This document shows, piece by piece, positions 8,288 through 15,873 of a stretch of DNA of 64,000 bases. Source of the stretch: Pseudomonadota bacterium. Lineage in GTDB: Bacteria; Pseudomonadota; Gammaproteobacteria; Burkholderiales; Burkholderiaceae_C. The DNA lies in NCBI GenBank assembly GCA_021847345.1, contig JAJZTW010000001.1, positions 1-64,000 of the forward strand, in the 5' to 3' direction. The translations under genes were made by a program, and so were the position numbers. Positions within the stretch are counted from its first letter, which is position 1. Each line of letters begins with the position of its first letter. The notes under the pieces are model-generated. The model was not told the origin of the DNA, searched no databases, and worked only from the letters and a program-made list of their open reading frames with translations.

Positions 8288-10672
8288 ATGCCTAGCGCGC
8301 ACCGGGAAGGGCTCGTGGACAAGGCCACGGCATGGCTGCGCCGCGCGCTCGCCATCCCCGGCGAACAGGCCCTGGATACGCTGACCGGCGTGGCCTCGCG
8401 CAACGCCTTCGAACACAGGCTCGTGGAGCTCGCGGCGGAGTTGCCCGGCGACGCGTCGATGGCGGTGCTCGTGCTCGACGTGTACCGTTTCTTTCGCATC
8501 AACCAGACCTGGGGCCGGGCCGCCGGCGACGCCGTGCTGGTCGAGCTGGCACGGCGCCTGGGCGCGCTTGCCGGCAGCCAGATGGTGGCCCGCGTCGGCG
8601 CGGACTCCTTCGGCCTGCTGCTGCGCCACGACAACGGCGCCGACTGGCGCCGTGCCGTCGAGGCGATGATCAAGGCCCTGCGCGAGCCCTTTGCCGTGGG
8701 GCCCGGACGCACCCGCAAGCTGTCGGCCTCGGTGGGCTGCGCACTGTACCCGCAGGACACGCGCAGTGTCTCGAGCCTGCTGGGTCTGGCCGAGGCGGCC
8801 GTGTTCAACCGCGCCGCGCGCGAGCTGGCGCGCCAGACCGAAGGTCTCGACCCCTACGGCGCCGAGGCGGCCGACAAGATGGCCTGGCTGCAGCGTTTCC
8901 TGGGCGAACAGCTGCAAGGTCTCAACTCCCGGTTCCTGCAACGACTGTACGGCGACGGCGCGACGGCGCGCGCCAACTCCTCCGGCCTGCCGGTGCAGGC
9001 GGCCTTGCAACTGCTTCCCGACCTGGCGCGCTACGCCGAGCTGCTGCTGGCGCCGGGCTTGCAGCAGGCCACGCACCGCGAACAGGCAGCGCGCCTGGGG
9101 CGCCTGCAGGCCGCGCTCGGCCTGCACGCGCAGGTCGGCATGCGGGCCATGAGCGGCCTGCACCGGGAGGTCGCCGGCCTGGCGCAACGTATTCCGGCCC
9201 GCCTGAGCGAACGGCTTTTGTACTTCGGCACGCTGATGCGCCGCATGGAGGCGGACATCGCCTATCAGGACGAAGGCGCCGAGCAGCTGCGCCTGGAGCT
9301 GCTGCAAGGCCTGCATGAATCGACCCTGGCCATGCAGGCCACGCGGCGACGCACCGACCTGCTCGATGCCGTGGTGCGCGCCGTGCAGGCGTTGCCCTTC
9401 ATGGTGTCCTGCGCGGTCTACACGCAGGACGCCGAAGGCTCCTTCGTGCTCGAAGCCCAGGCACCCACCCATGGGGACTGGATGCAGGCCGCCGCCCATG
9501 CGCCGCAGGCTGCGGCCGGGGTCGCGGTGGACGACTCGCTGCAGCGCTGCTGGCTGAGCGCGAAGGTCGAAATGGCCCCCGACGTGCTGCGCCATGCCCG
9601 GCATGACCAGGCCTGGGCCCGACGCCTGCTGGAACACGACATTCGCAGCACGGCGGCGGTTCCGGTGGTCGACGGCGCGGGCCATGTGCTGGTCGTGCTC
9701 AAGCTGTACGGACGCCTGCCCGGACAGTTCGCCACCGCGCTGATGCGCCACGCGCTCGACTCGATGCGCTTCCTGATCGCCTCCGAGCTGGCACGGGTCG
9801 GCGAGGACGTGGCGCTGCCGGCGGTGGCCGCCGACGAGCGCACGCTGTGGCGCCAGCGCCTGTTCGGCGGGGGCCTGTGCATGCTGATGCAACCCATCGT
9901 CGACCTGCGGCAGGCGCGCTGCACCAGCGTCGAGGCCCTGGCCAGGCTGCAGCTCGATGCGCAGACCCTGGTGTCGCCTGCGCGCTTCCTGCCGATTCTC
10001 GGGCAGCAGGAACTCGACCGCCTGTTCCTGGAAGGCCTTCGCCTGTCACTGCAGGCACTTCGCGCCTGGGAACACGAGGGCATCTACCTGGACCTGTCGC
10101 TGAACCTGCCGCCGTCGTCGCTGCGCAACGCAGACTGCGCGTCGTGGGTACGCACGGCCTTGCTGCGTCAGCAGGTCGACCCACGGCGCCTGAGCCTGGA
10201 AATCCTCGAGGACCCGGACGTCGCCAGCCACGCGACCATGCGCGACACCACCGAACGCCTGCGCGAGATCGGAGTGCGTCTGGCGCTCGACGACCTGGGC
10301 GCCGGCTACAGCAGCCTGCTGCGGCTCAACAGCCTGCCGGTGGACATGGTCAAGGTGGACCAGGGCCTGGTGTATGGCATCGTCGCCAACAATCCGCGCG
10401 CGGTGCCCCTGGTGGCCGGGCTGGTGGACCTGGCGCGGCGCCTGGACCTGCGAATCACCATCGAGGGACTGGAAACCCAGATCCTGCTCGAGTACGCGCA
10501 GTACCTGCGGGCCGATTACGCGCAGGGGCACGCCATCGCGCGGCCGATGCCGGCGCAGCGCATCCCGGGCTGGCTGCGAAGCTGGCGCATGCCGCCGCTT
10601 TCGGGCATCGCGCCGTTCGCGTCGATGAGCATGCCGCCAGGCGCGGGACCGGGTCGCGATCATGTTTCATGA
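8288..10672 (+). CDS. Degenerate GGDEF - globin-like - GAF - EAL protein, probable c-di-GMP phosphodiesterase
   Basis: 794 residues. The N-terminal GGDEF fold (about 25-180) has G-A-D-S-F at 104-108 instead of G-G-D-E-F, so it should not synthesise c-di-GMP. Residues ~190-330 resemble a globin-coupled-sensor module, but the position matching the proximal His (in the L-x-A-A-L-G-L stretch) is Gln274. A GAF-like domain follows (~350-510). The EAL domain (~520-770) looks catalytically complete: E-A-L at 549-551, N in L-S-L-N-L, E in L-E-I-L-E-D, D-D-L-G-A-G-Y-S-S, K in V-K-V-D, E in T-I-E-G-L-E and Q in A-Q-G-H-A-I-A-R. It therefore probably degrades c-di-GMP. Its 3' end overlaps the next gene, suggesting co-translation. 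Confidence 0.85.
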   Translation: MPSAHREGLVDKATAWLRRALAIPGEQALDTLTGVASRNAFEHRLVELAAELPGDASMAVLVLDVYRFFRINQTWGRAAGDAVLVELARRLGALAGSQMVARVGADSFGLLLRHDNGADWRRAVEAMIKALREPFAVGPGRTRKLSASVGCALYPQDTRSVSSLLGLAEAAVFNRAARELARQTEGLDPYGAEAADKMAWLQRFLGEQLQGLNSRFLQRLYGDGATARANSSGLPVQAALQLLPDLARYAELLLAPGLQQATHREQAARLGRLQAALGLHAQVGMRAMSGLHREVAGLAQRIPARLSERLLYFGTLMRRMEADIAYQDEGAEQLRLELLQGLHESTLAMQATRRRTDLLDAVVRAVQALPFMVSCAVYTQDAEGSFVLEAQAPTHGDWMQAAAHAPQAAAGVAVDDSLQRCWLSAKVEMAPDVLRHARHDQAWARRLLEHDIRSTAAVPVVDGAGHVLVVLKLYGRLPGQFATALMRHALDSMRFLIASELARVGEDVALPAVAADERTLWRQRLFGGGLCMLMQPIVDLRQARCTSVEALARLQLDAQTLVSPARFLPILGQQELDRLFLEGLRLSLQALRAWEHEGIYLDLSLNLPPSSLRNADCASWVRTALLRQQVDPRRLSLEILEDPDVASHATMRDTTERLREIGVRLALDDLGAGYSSLLRLNSLPVDMVKVDQGLVYGIVANNPRAVPLVAGLVDLARRLDLRITIEGLETQILLEYAQYLRADYAQGHAIARPMPAQRIPGWLRSWRMPPLSGIAPFASMSMPPGAGPGRDHVS

Positions 10673-12536
10673 TGTCATTTCCGGGTCACGGTTGTCGGGT
10701 AGAAAGGCCGATTTCTGCCTCGCAGCTGCCATGGCCGCACTTGCCCCGCCCACTTCCGCATCCGCCACGGCCGAGGCCGATGCGTCGCGCCTGCTCGACG
10801 CCATCCTGCGCGAGCGGGATCTGCATGCGCTGTTCCAGCCACTGCTGGATCTGCGCAGCCGCGGCTTCCACGGCTTCGAGGCGCTGATCCGCGGCCCTGC
10901 CGGCGGCCCCCTCGAACGCCCGGACCAGCTGTTCGCCTGCGCCCGCCGGGATGGACGCCTGGGCGAGCTCGACCGTCTTTGCGCGCAGACCAGCATCGAG
11001 GCGTTCGCCCGTCAAGGCCTGCCGGGCAACCTGTTCATCAACGTCAGCGAGGCGCTGTTCGAGTCGGGCTGGTTCGCGCAGGAACCTACGCTGCGCTGGC
11101 TGCAGGAGCGCGGCCTGTCGCCGTCACGCCTGGTGCTCGAGCTTCTCGAATCGGACGCGCTTGCCGAGCATACCCACGCGTTCCAGGCCGCCAGGTTCCT
11201 GCGCGAACTCGGCTACGGGCTGGCGCTGGACGACCTGGGCCAGGGTTTCGGGCGCTTCGCGCTCTGGAAACGCCTGCGCCCGCGCTATCTCAAGATCGAC
11301 CGTGCCTACACCGCCGAGCTCGCCAGCGACCCGTTCAAGGCCGCCTTCGTGCGCTCGATGCTGGTGCTGGCCGAGGCCAGCCAGTCGGTGGTGGTGGCCG
11401 AAGGCGTGGAGTCCGAGCGCGATCTGCTGACCCTCCGGGAACTCGGAATCGGCATGGCGCAGGGCTATTTCATCGCGCGCCCGCACGCTCAACCCGCGCG
11501 CGAGCCCGCCGCGCACACGCGGGAAGTGCTCGGGCAGGCGCAACCCGCGCTGCACGCGCTGGCCAGCCGCGGCAGCATCGAGCAATCGGTGCTGGGGCTG
11601 GCGCGTCGGATCGCTCCGGTGCAGCCGAGCACCAAGCTCGACCAGGTGCTGCGCATGCTCGAGCAGGACCCCGACCTGACCTCGGTGCCGGTGGTCGACG
11701 ACCAGGGCCGCGCGCTGGGAATCATCAACCGCTATGTGGTCGCCGACCGGCTGTTCCGGCCGCATGTGCGCGACCTGTTCGGAAACAAGCCCTGCACCAT
11801 GGTCATGAGCAGCGACGTGCTGCGTCTGGATGCCAAGAGCAGCCTGCAGCAGGCCAGCGCCCTGATCGCCGACTCCAGCTACCGCCACGCCACCGAGGGG
11901 GTGCTGGTCAGCGACGCCGGCGCGTACCGCGGGCTGCTGCTGGTCGGAGACCTGCTGCGCCTGGTCACCGAGTTCCAGGTGCAGGCCGCGCGCTACGCCA
12001 ATCCGCTGACCCTGCTGCCGGGCAACGTGCCGATCAACGACTGCCTCGACCGCTGGCTGCACGAGGAACGAGGCTTCGCCGCGGCCTACGCCGACATCGA
12101 CCATTTCAAGCCCTTCAACGACAAGTTCGGCTACCGCATGGGCGACGAGATCATCCTGATGCTGGCCGACCTGCTGCGCGCCGGCCTGTCGCTGGGAGAG
12201 CACTTTCTGGGTCACATCGGAGGCGACGATTTCGTCGCGCTGTCCCGTGCCGACGACTGGGAGGGCGAGCTGCGCGCGGTGCTCGACGGTTTCGAGAAAG
12301 GGATGGCGCAGTTCTTCGAGCCGGCCGTGCTCGAGCAGGGGGGCTACTGGGCGGAGAACCGTCGCGGCGAGGCCATGTTCTTCCCGGTGCCGACCCTGTC
12401 GATCGGCGCCTTCCGCGTCGATCCGCGGCAGTTCGATTCGCACCGCGAGGTGGCCAACGTGCTGGCCGAGCTCAAGCGCGCGGCCAAGCGCCTGCCGGGC
12501 AATGCGCTGTTCGTGGATCGCAGGCGCCATGGCTGA
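10662..12536 (+). CDS. EAL - CBS pair - GGDEF protein
   Basis: 624 residues with the order EAL (about 45-280), two CBS motifs (about 310-440), then GGDEF (about 445-610). The EAL half keeps F-E-A-L-I-R-G (E73), N in F-I-N-V-S-E, L-E-L-L-E-S, D-D-L-G-Q-G, K in L-K-I-D and A-Q-G-Y-F-I-A-R-P, so phosphodiesterase activity is plausible. The GGDEF half reads G-G-D-D-F at 520-524, a conservative change that may keep or weaken cyclase activity, and no I-site is visible. CBS pairs usually bind adenosine nucleotides, so energy status may tune the output. The start at 10662 overlaps the preceding gene by 11 bp; an ATG at 10731 is an alternative. Known family layout; the signal is unknown. Confidence 0.85.
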   Translation: MFHDVISGSRLSGRKADFCLAAAMAALAPPTSASATAEADASRLLDAILRERDLHALFQPLLDLRSRGFHGFEALIRGPAGGPLERPDQLFACARRDGRLGELDRLCAQTSIEAFARQGLPGNLFINVSEALFESGWFAQEPTLRWLQERGLSPSRLVLELLESDALAEHTHAFQAARFLRELGYGLALDDLGQGFGRFALWKRLRPRYLKIDRAYTAELASDPFKAAFVRSMLVLAEASQSVVVAEGVESERDLLTLRELGIGMAQGYFIARPHAQPAREPAAHTREVLGQAQPALHALASRGSIEQSVLGLARRIAPVQPSTKLDQVLRMLEQDPDLTSVPVVDDQGRALGIINRYVVADRLFRPHVRDLFGNKPCTMVMSSDVLRLDAKSSLQQASALIADSSYRHATEGVLVSDAGAYRGLLLVGDLLRLVTEFQVQAARYANPLTLLPGNVPINDCLDRWLHEERGFAAAYADIDHFKPFNDKFGYRMGDEIILMLADLLRAGLSLGEHFLGHIGGDDFVALSRADDWEGELRAVLDGFEKGMAQFFEPAVLEQGGYWAENRRGEAMFFPVPTLSIGAFRVDPRQFDSHREVANVLAELKRAAKRLPGNALFVDRRRHG

Positions 12537-12828
12537 GCGCGCGCATGCCGGCAGCGCGACGCGGTCGATGGACCGCGAGGCGCTGGCGCGCGCGAGGGAC
12601 CTGCTGCAAGCCGCGCTGCGGGACCTCGAGGTCGAGCCGCGACACGCACGCCATGCGCAATTCGCGCTGCGCCGGGAACAGGGCCGGCTGCGGGGGCGCG
12701 GAATGGACTACGTGCACCTGAACGCCGCGCGCGTGGCCTGCGCCCAGCTCGCCGCTGGGCTGGCGCCAGGCCGGCTCAAGCTCAGCGCCTGCCTGCAGAT
12801 CCTCGCTTCCCACATGACCCAAGGCTGA
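12529..12828 (+). CDS. Small protein overlapping the EAL-CBS-GGDEF gene, unknown function
   Basis: A 99-residue frame starts at an ATG inside the last codons of the upstream gene (8-bp overlap), an arrangement typical of translational coupling. The product is rich in Arg, Ala and Leu and predicted mostly helical, with no signal peptide, membrane segment or motif I recognise. It ends 9 bp before the convergent pilin gene, so it fills the space exactly, which argues for a real gene. Function unassigned; a partner of the c-di-GMP protein is only an inference from position. Confidence 0.5.
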   Translation: MAERAHAGSATRSMDREALARARDLLQAALRDLEVEPRHARHAQFALRREQGRLRGRGMDYVHLNAARVACAQLAAGLAPGRLKLSACLQILASHMTQG

Positions 12829-12837
12829 CGCCGTGCG

Positions 12838-13266
12838 TCACTGGCACGAGGTGGGCAGGTAGGCCATGGGCACGCTGTCGTGCTTGCAGGTCCAGATCAG
12901 CGAATCGCTGGAACCGCTGGCGCCCGACAGTTCGATGGACTGCCCGGAGATGGCCTGGTTGGCCTTTTTGCCGTACAGGATGGTGATCACGCCGCTGGCG
13001 ATGTTCACCGACTGCACGTAGTTGCCCTGGATGGAACTCGGAGACGGCGCGTTGGCCGCCTGATTGCTCGCTGGGAAACTGCCATGCTGCGCGTAGTAAT
13101 CCCACAACACGGTCTTGTAGCCCTCGGCCAGCGACAAGCCCTCGGCCACCTGGGCGCGGATCGTGTAGGTGCTGTACGCGGGAATCGCGACGGCGGCCAG
13201 GATGGCGATGATCGCAACCACGATCATCAGTTCGATCAAGGTAAAACCGCGTGACCGGGTCTGCAT
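12838..13266 (-). CDS. Type IV pilin (second of a tandem pair)
   Basis: The 142-residue prepilin has a short basic leader, then the type III signal [18 protein letters not shown], cleaved by PilD after Gly7 with the mature chain starting at Phe and Glu at +5. The C-terminal Cys pair (W-T-C-K ... P-T-S-C-Q) would form the D-region disulfide loop. It is clearly related to the pilin at 13356 (shared T-I-R-A-Q-V, G-N-Y-V-x-S-V, W-T-C-K, Y-L-P-x-S-C). It lies downstream of a terminator that follows the first pilin, so it probably needs read-through or its own promoter in the 89-bp gap. Major or minor subunit cannot be decided. Confidence 0.9.
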   Translation of the reverse strand: MQTRSRGFTLIELMIVVAIIAILAAVAIPAYSTYTIRAQVAEGLSLAEGYKTVLWDYYAQHGSFPASNQAANAPSPSSIQGNYVQSVNIASGVITILYGKKANQAISGQSIELSGASGSSDSLIWTCKHDSVPMAYLPTSCQ

Positions 13267-13302
13267 GACAGGCTCCGCTTACGAAAAATTAATGCCCTGG
13301 CC

Positions 13303-13330
13303 GAAGAAAAAACCCGCCTTTCGGCGGGCC
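13303..13330 (-). terminator. Intrinsic terminator after the first pilin gene
   Basis: On the minus strand GGCCCGCC-GAAA-GGCGGG is followed by TTTTTTCTTC: a 6-bp GC stem with a GAAA tetraloop and a T-tract. It lies 26 bp past the stop of the pilin at 13356, between the two pilin genes, and should make the upstream pilin transcript largely monocistronic. Confidence 0.88.
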
Positions 13331-13355
13331 TTCAAGATACACACTCTGGAGATGA

Positions 13356-13802
13356 TCAGGTGCAGGAAGACGGCAGGTAGGTCGGGGAAATCGTGCCCTT
13401 CTTGCAGGTCCAGGTGATGGAACCGGCGCCGGTGAGGGCCGACAGAATCAGGGTCTTGCCGCTGATCGCGACGTTGGCCTTCTGCGGCGAGGTGTCGCTG
13501 TAAGTGATCTGGATGGTGCCGGTGGTCGCCCCGACGTCCACAGAGCTGACGTAGTTGCCGGTGATCGAAGCCGCAGTTGCGAGGCCAGCTGCCGTATTGT
13601 TCGCCGGCCAGGTGCCGTGATTCGTGAAGTACTCGGCCATCGCCGTCTTGGCGCCGTCGGCCAGCGACAGGCCTTCCGACACCTGGGCACGGATGGTGTA
13701 GTTCTGGTACGCAGGAATCGCGATCGCGGCCAGAATGCCGATGATGGCCACGACGATCATCAATTCGATCAGCGTGAAGCCTTGCTGCAGTTGCTTTTTC
13801 AT
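13356..13802 (-). CDS. pilA: Type IV pilin PilA (major pilin candidate)
   Basis: 148 residues from the chosen ATG ([15 protein letters not shown]). The first ATG-like start of the longer frame is 20 codons further up and would give an atypically long leader. PilD processing after Gly, the hydrophobic assembly helix and the C-terminal Cys pair (W-T-C-K ... P-S-S-C-T) are all present. A near-perfect sigma-54 promoter lies ~120 bp upstream and a strong terminator follows, the usual arrangement for a highly expressed, PilR/RpoN-controlled major pilin. The product forms the retractable fibre used in twitching, adhesion and DNA uptake. A divergent HTH/Sel1 gene shares the upstream region. Confidence 0.92.
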   Translation of the reverse strand: MKKQLQQGFTLIELMIVVAIIGILAAIAIPAYQNYTIRAQVSEGLSLADGAKTAMAEYFTNHGTWPANNTAAGLATAASITGNYVSSVDVGATTGTIQITYSDTSPQKANVAISGKTLILSALTGAGSITWTCKKGTISPTYLPSSCT

Positions 13803-13922
13803 GTGCGGATCCTTGGTTGGGTACGGAAGGTTCGGCTCGGCGGCAAGTCCCGTGTGCTTCACCGGTGTTCGAGACCGGCCGCTGCCGGGTCGACGTCAAC
13901 CCCTGCCGGGGCATCCCCTATG

Positions 13923-13940
13923 AAGCAAACCGCGTGCCAG
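13923..13940 (-). promoter_or_regulatory. Sigma-54 promoter of pilA
   Basis: On the minus strand the sequence CTGGCACGCGGTTTGCTT matches the RpoN consensus TGGCACG-N4-TTGC exactly (GG at 13938-13937, GC at 13926-13925). Transcription should begin near 13912, giving an untranslated leader of about 110 nt before the pilA ATG at 13802. PilR is the expected activator by analogy with other type IV pilin genes; it is not encoded in this window. Confidence 0.82.
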
Positions 13941-14053
13941 GGTGCGAAACCCCGGCGAACGGGGCCGAAAGACCTGCGCGAGGCGGCTTCACCCCCCCTG
14001 TCCAGGGGTGGCCACGGCCATCGGCGTGTCGATGTCCAGCCTGGCGCCTGGCC

Positions 14054-14623
14054 ATGACCGACCATGTCCGGGCAAAATACCTGGACACGGCGCCGAAGGT
14101 GGGGTCGACGGAGACGGGCTTGAGCATGCAAGCGTGCAGCCGGCGCATGGCGTCGGTGGTGTTGGGCAGGAGCGAACGCACGGTTCGCCGCTGGTGCGAC
14201 GACGGCACCTTGCGCCTGGTCGGCAGCGATTCCGCCGGGCGTGCGCTGGTGAGCCTGGACCAGGTGCTGGACATGCTCGAACACGCTGCGGCGGCGCGCG
14301 AGCGCTGGGCGCGCCTGGTTCTCGACGCCGACGCCGGAGACGCCGACGCGCTGGCCTGCCTGGGCACCGAACTGCTGCAGCAGGGCCGCACGGCCGGGGC
14401 CGTCAGCCTGCTCACGGAGGCGGCGCAGCAGCAGCATGCCGACGCCATGCACTGGCTGAGTCATTGCCATCTTCACGGCCTCGGCGTGGAGCGCGACGCC
14501 GACCTGGCGCTGATGTGGCTGCACCGCGCGGCGGCGCAGGGCCACGCGGTGGCTCGCGCGCAGTCGCGGGCGCTGCGCCAGTTGTCGATGCGCCAGCAGC
14601 CCGGCAACCCCGCGGCTCAGTGA
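14054..14623 (+). CDS. HTH - Sel1/TPR-like repeat protein divergent from pilA
   Basis: 189 residues. The N-terminal part contains a helix-turn-helix-like segment (V-V-L-G-R-S-E-R-T-V-R-R-W-C-D-D-G-T-L) resembling MerR/excisionase-type DNA-binding folds. The C-terminal half has Sel1-like repeats, with alternating A-x-x-x-L-G and G-x-G-V-E-x-D-x-x-x-A-L-x-W-L-x-x-A-A-x-Q-G. Sel1 repeats mediate protein contacts. The location across from the pilA promoter suggests a role in pilin expression or assembly, but that is inference. The ATG at 14054 is chosen because the upstream extension is Pro/Arg-rich and runs through the pilA promoter; an ATG at 14126 is also possible. Confidence 0.65.
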   Translation: MTDHVRAKYLDTAPKVGSTETGLSMQACSRRMASVVLGRSERTVRRWCDDGTLRLVGSDSAGRALVSLDQVLDMLEHAAAARERWARLVLDADAGDADALACLGTELLQQGRTAGAVSLLTEAAQQQHADAMHWLSHCHLHGLGVERDADLALMWLHRAAAQGHAVARAQSRALRQLSMRQQPGNPAAQ

Positions 14624-15873
14624 ATCGCGTACAGCGGCCCGGTGCCGACCGGACTGGGCATGCCGTGGATCACGTAGGCGATGCTGCGCCCGTAAAAGTA
14701 CGGCATGCCCAGGTCGACCACCGTGCTGGAAGTCACGGGGGTCGGGTTTCCGTCGGTGGCGCCGATGTCGTTGAACGCCACGTTGCGAGTGAAGTCCATG
14801 CTCGAGTAGTCGCCGAGGGTCATCTGGCTGTCCATCGACGCCGGGTAGGACGCGCCCGCGGACGATTTCAGCGTGATGGGCAGGTCGAGCGGCGCCTGCG
14901 GCGTGAAATTGCCCGCGGAGTCGGTCGGCACCACGCCGGACAGCGGTGCGAAATAGAAGTTCGAGCCGCTGTCGATGAACGATCCCGGGTAGTCGATTCC
15001 ACGCAGGTTCACGGTCAGGTTGCCCCAGGGGTCGGCCGGCAGGACCTGGAAGCCGCTGACCGAGTTGTCGGCCTGCGTGCCGACGCCAAAGCTGAGCACG
15101 CCGTAGGTGGTCCCGGCGCCTCCGCCGGGTATTCCCGGCATCTGCACCACGACGCCGTTGTTGTCGGCGCTCTGGAGGTAGAAGACCGGGTTGGACACCA
15201 TGGAACTCGAGGCCGGCTGCGGGTTGAGCTTGCTGCAAGTGCTTGAAGTGCAGGAGTAGTAGACGCCGCCGTCGGAGACGAACTGCCCGACGCCCAGCAG
15301 CCCGTTGCCTTGCAGGCCGCGCAGCGAGCCGACGTCGCTGCCGGTGCTCGCGCAATCGGTGGGCACCGAAGGAAGGCTGCTGGCGCCGATGACCTGGATC
15401 GGCAGCGACGACGTCGTCTCGCCGCCCAAGTGAAGCGTGGCATGGGCCACGCTGCCCCAGATGTAGCCGCTGAGAAAGCGTGCGCATTCGCCCAGTTGCT
15501 GGGTCCCCGAGACCGTGTCGGCCGGCAGGTTCAGGCCGCCGAGCGCGCCTTGCAGCACGCGCAGGCCGTACGAGCCGGTGTCGAGCACGATGTGGTCGAT
15601 GGTCTTGCACTGGTTCGACGAGTCGCACACGGTGACCGAGACATAGGGGATGTTCACCGTGGCCAGGCTCGGGTACTGCGCGGTGACGTCCGGATTGCTC
15701 GCCACGGTCACGAGCAGCTGGTTGCTCCCGACGACGGGCGGCAGCGGCGTGCTGCCGCCACCGGAACTCCCGCCTCCACCTCCGCCGCAGGCCGCGAGCC
15801 CGAGCCCCGCTGCCAACGCCAGCAGCGTGGCGACACCGGCGCGGCGCGCCACTCCCGCCAGGCCCGCCGTCAT
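14617..15873 (-). CDS. DUF3443-family lipoprotein
   Basis: 418 residues. A short basic start, a hydrophobic stretch and the lipobox-like L-G-L-A-A-C followed by a Gly/Ser-rich linker indicate export and lipid anchoring. The body has the DUF3443 pattern: T-V-T-V-C-D-S-S-N-Q-C-K-T-I-D-H, L-D-T-G-S-Y-G-L-R-V, N-N-G-V-V-V-Q-M-P and F-I-D-S-G-S-N. The D-T-G-S and D-S-G-S pairs recall pepsin-like folds, but I cannot claim protease activity. It overlaps the DUF2844 gene by ATGA, so the two are translationally coupled; this pair travels together in Burkholderiales. Function is unknown in the literature I recall. Confidence 0.82.
   Translation of the reverse strand: MTAGLAGVARRAGVATLLALAAGLGLAACGGGGGGSSGGGSTPLPPVVGSNQLLVTVASNPDVTAQYPSLATVNIPYVSVTVCDSSNQCKTIDHIVLDTGSYGLRVLQGALGGLNLPADTVSGTQQLGECARFLSGYIWGSVAHATLHLGGETTSSLPIQVIGASSLPSVPTDCASTGSDVGSLRGLQGNGLLGVGQFVSDGGVYYSCTSSTCSKLNPQPASSSMVSNPVFYLQSADNNGVVVQMPGIPGGGAGTTYGVLSFGVGTQADNSVSGFQVLPADPWGNLTVNLRGIDYPGSFIDSGSNFYFAPLSGVVPTDSAGNFTPQAPLDLPITLKSSAGASYPASMDSQMTLGDYSSMDFTRNVAFNDIGATDGNPTPVTSSTVVDLGMPYFYGRSIAYVIHGMPSPVGTGPLYAIH

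Noticed and set aside
5471-12536. Repeated GGDEF/EAL genes as a recent duplication
   Set aside because: Domain orders and sequences differ strongly; similarity is at family level only.
13813-13912. pilA leader as a c-di-GMP riboswitch
   Set aside because: No match to the GEMM-I or GEMM-II core sequences despite the c-di-GMP genes nearby.
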